This document shows, piece by piece, positions 45,983-47,344 of a DNA stretch of 47,344 nucleotides (positions are counted from its first letter, which is position 1; each line of letters begins with the position of its first letter). A program made the translations under genes and the position numbers. The notes under the pieces are model-generated. The model saw only the letters and a list, made by a program, of their open reading frames with translations, had not been told where the DNA came from and did not search any database. The stretch is taken from the NCBI GenBank assembly GCA_030609055.1, contig JAUWCZ010000004.1:1-47344 (forward strand). Direction: 5' to 3'. This stretch comes from Chloroflexota bacterium (GTDB lineage: Bacteria; Chloroflexota; Anaerolineae; Anaerolineales; UBA11858).

Positions 45983-47344
45983 ATGGTTAAAACACAGTTT
46001 AGAAAGAATTTTCTGAAGGGATTGTTGATCTGTCTCAGCCTGCTGTGCACCATATCGACTGTGGGAGCGCAAGCTGGACGAGACGTGGTTATATCCAATC
46101 CAGAAACAGCTCAATTTCCCTTTATCACGGTTTATTTTGATATCACTGATAGGGACGGCAGATTGGTTACTGATCTGCTTGAAGATCAGGTTACGCTCAA
46201 GGAAGATGAAACTGAGCTGACAGTTCTGGATTTTGAATCCCTCACACCTGGTATTCAGCTGGTCACTGCATTAAATATCTCTCCCCCATTTGCAATCCAG
46301 GATATCAGCGGTAAATCCCGATTCAATTACATTACAGAAGCACTGCTAAATTGGGCTAATCAATCACAGGCTGACTCGCCAGATGATATTAGCTTGCTAT
46401 CCAACGATGGGCTTGAACTCACCCATACGGATGACAAGGATGATTTTATAGCTGCGCTGGAAGCGTATTCTCCAGAATTGCGGGAGACAGAACCTAATTT
46501 CAATGTCCTGGCAAAGGCAATTGAGCTTGCTTCTGATCCTGTGGATCAATTAGGAATGAAGAGGGTTGTGCTGCTATTCACTCCCCCATCTCCACCCGAT
46601 GGTTCTGCTGCAATAGAAAGCCTGATCTCACAAGCCAAAGACAATCAGGTAATCGTAATAATCATCCTGGTATCATCACCAGCCTTTTTTGAGTCTACCG
46701 GTGCTGAATTATTAAAAGAGCTCAGTGTAGAAACTAAGGGGGATTTTATAACTTACTCTGATGGTCAAACCCTTCCTGATTTTGAAAGCATGTTTTCTCC
46801 GCTACGCAGTACTTACCTGATTAATTATAAATCTCAAATCGTTACCTCCGGAGTTCATACACTGGAGTTATCCATAGGGTCTGATTTGGGTGCTAGTCTT
46901 GGGCAAATAGAATTCATCCTCGATGTGCAGCCACCGAATCCCATTTTTATATCTCCCCCTCAGGTGATCACTCGCAAGGGCACTCAATCGGGAGATGAAA
47001 CTAACTCTACGGTTGAGTTCGAACCGTTATCAGTTAATCTGAATGTGATCATTGAATTCCCCGATGGACATCCAAGAGACCTTGAAGAGGTCATTTTCCG
47101 TGTTGATGGGGAGGTCGAAACCAGAATAACAACACCTCCATATTCTCAGGTTGATTGGGATTTAAGTCAGTATCAGACCAGTGCCGTCCACTATATAACC
47201 ATCGAGGCTGTGGATACTCTCGGACTCAGCAGACAGAGTGTTCAAACACCTGTACAGATCCTCATCGATGTACCTCCTCCCACGATCAGAAACATTATGG
47301 GCGAGAATGCCGGGGCTTTTGCGGGACTGGCATTTGTTCTCATC
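45983..47344 (+). CDS. Secreted VWA-like protein, cut by window edge
   Basis: An open frame of 454 codons running off the right edge. A signal peptide (KGLLICLSLLCTI, cleavage after AQA) leads to an N-terminal strand region (ITDRDGRLVTDLLEDQVTL) and a VWA-like domain (FAIQDISGKSRFNYITEAL, then KRVVLLFTPPSP). The MIDAS motif DxSxS is replaced by NISPP, so metal binding is doubtful. Beta-sandwich repeats follow (FRVDGEVETRITTPPYSQVDWDLS), and a membrane segment probably begins at the edge (GAFAGLAFVLI). A TAAAAT lies 14 bases before the ATG. Role unknown; it diverges from the maf operon. Confidence 0.8.
   Translation, partial: MVKTQFRKNFLKGLLICLSLLCTISTVGAQAGRDVVISNPETAQFPFITVYFDITDRDGRLVTDLLEDQVTLKEDETELTVLDFESLTPGIQLVTALNISPPFAIQDISGKSRFNYITEALLNWANQSQADSPDDISLLSNDGLELTHTDDKDDFIAALEAYSPELRETEPNFNVLAKAIELASDPVDQLGMKRVVLLFTPPSPPDGSAAIESLISQAKDNQVIVIIILVSSPAFFESTGAELLKELSVETKGDFITYSDGQTLPDFESMFSPLRSTYLINYKSQIVTSGVHTLELSIGSDLGASLGQIEFILDVQPPNPIFISPPQVITRKGTQSGDETNSTVEFEPLSVNLNVIIEFPDGHPRDLEEVIFRVDGEVETRITTPPYSQVDWDLSQYQTSAVHYITIEAVDTLGLSRQSVQTPVQILIDVPPPTIRNIMGENAGAFAGLAFVLI

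Overview
The window reads as a chromosomal segment of an Anaerolineae-like Chloroflexota bacterium. This is an inference from style and gene content, because there is no rRNA or phylogenetic marker here. Supporting signs are the many lipoproteins followed by Thr/Pro- or Glu/Pro-rich linkers, oligopeptide and nucleoside ABC systems, polyferredoxin and DUF362 proteins, and the absence of any LPS or outer-membrane gene. TGA is an ordinary stop codon throughout. No phage, IS element or CRISPR array was seen.

Layout. 1-2.8 kb (minus): a 4Fe-4S protein cut by the left edge, then a GntR/YtrA-type regulator - SPFH (stomatin-like) - hypothetical operon with a clear promoter, an overlapping operator-like palindrome and a terminator. 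2.9-5.5 kb (minus): polyphosphate kinase followed by a broken metallophosphoesterase. 6-7 kb (plus): a lipoprotein with two DUF4352-like repeats. 7-10.6 kb (minus): DUF362 protein, multi-cluster polyferredoxin and an alpha/alpha-toroid protein. 10.9-13.2 kb (minus): PfkB-type kinase (probable adenosine kinase) and adenosylhomocysteinase, a SAH-recycling pair. 13.4-15.2 kb (plus): MurJ and a small unknown protein. 15.2-20.2 kb (minus): a BMP-like lipoprotein, two permeases and an ATPase of a nucleoside-type ABC importer. 20.2-21.9 kb (plus): a HAD-like protein and a DUF389 membrane protein fused to an SH3-like tail. 21.9-26.4 kb (minus): response regulator, tRNA-Gln, GlmU, CNNM/CorC-type protein and cytidine deaminase. 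26.7-33.4 kb (plus): DUF58, transglutaminase and MoxR genes, then a dipeptide-type permease pair whose first gene is frameshifted. 33.5-46 kb (minus): Maf, a lipoprotein class B PBP, RsgA, and a full oligopeptide transporter set (two binding proteins, two ATPases, two permeases). The right edge cuts a VWA-like secreted protein (plus).

Most notable observations. (1) The oligopeptide-binding protein at 35686-37707 appears circularly permuted: the block that normally opens the mature SBP_bac_5 domain lies at its C-terminus, in frame. (2) The dppB-like gene at 31448-32513 is broken by what looks like one extra T in a T5 run. (3) Several genes have a TATAAT-like -10 box ending 6-9 nt before the start codon, which suggests leaderless transcripts. 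(4) The GntR-SPFH operon has a palindrome lying directly downstream of its -10. Most of the rest is housekeeping and transport. I did not find a convincing new defence or mobile system.
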